In this document: piece by piece, positions 62,120-64,000 of the stretch
Layout: each line of letters begins with the position of its first letter
Numbering within the stretch: the first letter of the stretch is position 1
From: Dermanyssus gallinae
Lineage: Eukaryota > Arthropoda > Arachnida > Mesostigmata > Dermanyssidae
NCBI GenBank assembly: GCA_003439945.1
Contig: QVRM01006038.1
Coordinates: forward strand, 148,958 to 212,957
Direction: 5' to 3'
DNA: 64,000 nt
Translations under genes and position numbers: made by a program
The notes under the pieces: model-generated
Told to the model about the DNA's origin: nothing
Databases searched by the model: none
The model's input: the letters and a program-made list of their open reading frames with translations, nothing else

Positions 62120-63846
62120 GGAGAGAGAGAGAGATTAAAGCAATTAAAAGAGCAATTGGTATATTTGTTTGTTACGTTGTGTTACAGACGCGCCATGGTG
62201 TGGTCACTGTAAGGCGTTGGCTCCCGAATTCGCCAAGGCAGCTACCGAACTTGCTGAAGAGAAGTCTGAACTTAAGCTGGGCAAGGTTGACGCCACCGAA
62301 CAGAAGGAGCTCGGCGAAAGGTTTGAGGTAAAAAGCTTTTACATTAAAGTGAGATTTGTCTGCTTGATGTTGTGATATGTAATATCTTATTTTGGTACAT
62401 CGAAGGCTTTCAACCTACTGAGCAATTTCCATTGAATTGGTTTGCAGTAGGGTTCGAAGTACTATGTATTGTCGCTGTTGTAAGTTCGAAATATGGATGC
62501 CTGGGTCAAAGTTTAGTCATATAGTAGTTGCTATATACGCTCTGGTGCCTGAACGGAATATGTAAACCTGCCAAGCATGGTGTCGACGAAAGAGCTTTCT
62601 GTTTTACCAGCTTCTCCATTTGTCTTTACAGATTAGCGGCTATCCGACACTGAAGCTATTCCGGGAGGGTAAGCCCATTGATTATAACGGAGGCCGTACA
62701 GCTCCGGAGATCATCCGCTGGCTAAAGAAGAAGACTGGTCCCCCTGCAGTAACTGTGACTACCGTCGATGAAGTCAACGCACTTAAGGAGGCCAACAATG
62801 TGGTCGTGTTCGGTTTGTTCAAGAACGTGGAGTCTGAGGCGGCTAAATTGTTCCTCCAGACAGCTCAAGGATTTGATGATCAACCGTTTGCCATCTCCTC
62901 GGAGGACGCCGTGTTTACTGCCTTGGAGGGCAAGGATGGGCAGGTTGTTCTTGTAAAGAAGTTCGACGAGGGCCGCAACGTGCTCGAGAAACTAGAGAGC
63001 GTTGATGACACGAAGACGTTTATTGCCTCTAACTCGATGCCGTTGGTCACCGAATTCTCGCACGAGTCTGCCTCCAAGGTCTTTGGCGGTCCTATCAAGA
63101 GCCACAACCTTCTTTTCCTGGGCAAGAATGCTGCGAACTACGAGGAGCTACTCGCCAAGTTCCGTGATGCGGCCAAGCAGTTCAAGAACAAGGTTTTGTT
63201 CGTAAGCATTGACACAGAGAACTCGGATCACTCGAGGATATTGGACTTCTTTGGCGTTAAGAAGGCTGACAAGCCTCAAATGCGAATGATTCGTCTCGAA
63301 GACGAGATGGCGAAGTTCAAGCCACAGGACGAGACGAACCTTGATGTCGAAGTTGTGGCCAACTTTGTGACCGGCGTTCTCGACGGCACCGTGAAACAGC
63401 ATCTTCTGTCTCAGGAATTGCCTGAAGACTGGGACGCGAAGCCCGTAAAGGTTCTCGTATCAAGCAACTTCGACGAGGTTGCATTCGATAAGAGCAAGGA
63501 TGTCCTCGTCGAGTTCTACGCTCCGTGGTGCGGCCATTGCGAGCAGCTCGCTCCGATCTACGAGCAGCTAGGTGAGGCCTACAAAGACCGAGACGATGTT
63601 GTCATCGCCAAGATGGACGCCACCGCCAATGAACTCGAGCACACGAAGGTCAACTCGTTCCCGACGCTTAAGCTGTACAAGAAAGACTCTCAGGAAGGTA
63701 TCGAGTTTGTCGGCGAGAGGACACTCGACGGCATGAAGAAGTTTATCGAGTCAGGCGGTGAATATGGCAAGTCCCCTGCCGAGGATGTTCAGGAGGATGA
63801 GGAAAAGGCCGAGGATGATGAGCACGGACCTCGTGACGAGCTGTAA
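49996..63846 (+). CDS. P4HB: Protein disulfide isomerase (PDIA1/P4HB type), ER lumen (complete)
   Basis: PDI forms and rearranges disulfides in secretory proteins and usually serves as the beta subunit of prolyl 4-hydroxylase. Exons are 49996-50173, 62188-62327 and 62632-63846. Phases 1 and 0 join cleanly to give 510 aa (human 508). Residues 1-29 are a signal peptide (start [14 protein letters not shown]). Domains follow the a-b-b'-a' order: first active site APWCGHC with cysteines at 64 and 67 in exon 2, [10 protein letters not shown] with the cis-proline in exon 3, b and b' through about residue 370, and the second active site APWCGHC at 406-409. SFPTLKLY is the second cis-proline loop. An acidic tail ends in RDEL, a functional variant of KDEL. 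Intron 1 is about 12 kb and splits the first domain just before its active site. The family assignment is very firm; the exact paralogue name rests on length and domain order. Confidence 0.96.
50248..50345. repeat. GTT/GCT trinucleotide array, start of PDI intron 1
   Basis: Imperfect Leu/Ala-coding-type triplets about 75 bases after the PDI exon 1 donor. Confidence 0.9.
52612..52707. repeat. 45-bp tandem duplication with internal palindrome
   Basis: Two copies of a unit starting GTACTTGT, at 52612 and 52657, nearly identical. Each contains CATCTCTATCTTAGCGAGAT plus G, which folds back on itself. Confidence 0.85.
53171..53251. repeat. AGT-type trinucleotide array
   Basis: Imperfect AGT/AAT triplets over about 80 bases in PDI intron 1. 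Confidence 0.85.
58059..58227 (+). mobile_element. tRNA-derived SINE-like repeat, copy C
   Basis: Starts TCGAGCCCGGTGGCGTTATG, has a B-box-like AGGTTCGATCTCC about 70 bases in, then GATGCACATTTGTAGTTGTT, GTCCGTCGTATGAAG and the tail GTGGGTCAGCCCGAAAAA. The order and wording match copies A and B, on the opposite strand. No target duplication could be identified. Confidence 0.75.
58736..58816. repeat. GTT/GCT trinucleotide array
   Basis: Imperfect triplets in PDI intron 1. Confidence 0.85.
59577..59640. repeat. Three tandem copies of a 21-base unit
   Basis: The unit TCCGACCGTTTCTGTGGTC plus two bases repeats three times; the third copy has two changes. Confidence 0.85.
60208..60305. repeat. 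AAC/AGC trinucleotide array
   Basis: Imperfect AAC, AAT and AGC triplets over about 100 bases, about 95 bases upstream of the complementary GTT array at 60399. Confidence 0.9.
60399..60527. repeat. GTT trinucleotide array
   Basis: A pure GTT run followed by interrupted GTT/GCT/TTT triplets. Confidence 0.95.
60871..61059. mobile_element. Near-perfect 189-bp palindrome embedded in (TA)n
   Basis: Arms 60871-60959 and 60969-61059 are inverted copies, beginning GCAAAATATGCATTTGTGAC, around a nine-base loop. I see only a two-base length difference in an internal TA stretch. (TA)n arrays flank both sides (60838-60870 and 61078-61112). No coding capacity. The structure fits a young foldback element or an inverted duplication created at the array. 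Confidence 0.85.
61346..61537. repeat. Long (TA)n array
   Basis: About 190 bases of TA with a few interruptions, in PDI intron 1. Confidence 0.95.
62035..62133. repeat. (TA)n followed by (GA)n, just before PDI exon 2
   Basis: The array ends about 55 bases before the PDI exon 2 acceptor, so it sits in the branch point and polypyrimidine neighbourhood. Confidence 0.95.
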
Positions 63847-64000
63847 TAAGATGTTTTACTGTCGACGTGTATGGTTCCCCACACACACGATACCGAGTCA
63901 TCGAGCTGCGCGGACAAGTCAATTCTGTTTGTTCGACGTTGTTTTCAGGACAGCGGGTAATGCAATCCCAGATCAGATGACGACGTATCGACCTAGACTA

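Larger units (their letters stand above)
50174..62187. other. PDI intron 1, 12 kb, repeat-rich
   Basis: Bounded by GTAAGT and TTACAG. It holds GTT/GCT, AGT, AAC and GAT trinucleotide arrays, (TA)n arrays, a tandem duplication at 52612-52707, SINE copy C at 58059-58227, a 21-base repeat array at 59577-59640 and the 189-base palindrome at 60871-61059. Many long open frames here are by-products of the arrays. I found no convincing nested gene. Confidence 0.75.

Overview
The window is nuclear DNA from an animal. Genes are split by GT-AG introns, two of the encoded proteins carry mitochondrial leaders and a third carries an ER signal and retention tail. The non-coding part is full of long (TA)n arrays, AAC/AGC/GTT-type trinucleotide arrays, tRNA-derived SINE-like repeats, foldback elements and broken non-LTR retrotransposons. 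Gene structure and repeat flavour suggest an arthropod, perhaps a mite or tick, but the sequence alone does not prove the lineage.

Layout. (1) 1-2248, minus: 5' part of an unrecognised secreted or membrane-anchored Gly/His/Tyr-rich protein that runs off the left edge. (2) 7044-12936, minus: complete eight-exon AMT, the T-protein of the glycine cleavage system, 393 aa. (3) 18354-30766, minus: complete nine-exon DLAT, the E2 core of pyruvate dehydrogenase, 750 aa, with three lipoyl domains on three homologous phase-1 exons. (4) About 31-49.9 kb: no confident gene. It holds a SINE with a 14-bp target-site duplication, several retrotransposon relics and weak ABC-transporter-like fragments. (5) 49996-63846, plus: complete three-exon protein disulfide isomerase, 510 aa, two CGHC sites and an RDEL tail, with a 12-kb repeat-packed first intron.

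AMT and DLAT lie head-to-tail on one strand, 5.4 kb apart. Both act on lipoyl arms in the mitochondrial matrix: AMT on the lipoyl arm of H-protein, DLAT through its own lipoyl domains. PDI is unrelated and works in the ER lumen. Exon boundaries were set by hand from splice consensus, phase continuity and family knowledge, with no transcript data. The main points for follow-up are the lipoyl-exon triplication, two spliceable exons of unknown origin inside AMT and DLAT introns, a near-perfect 189-bp palindrome inside (TA)n, a 275-bp foldback element, and a SINE family with three copies.
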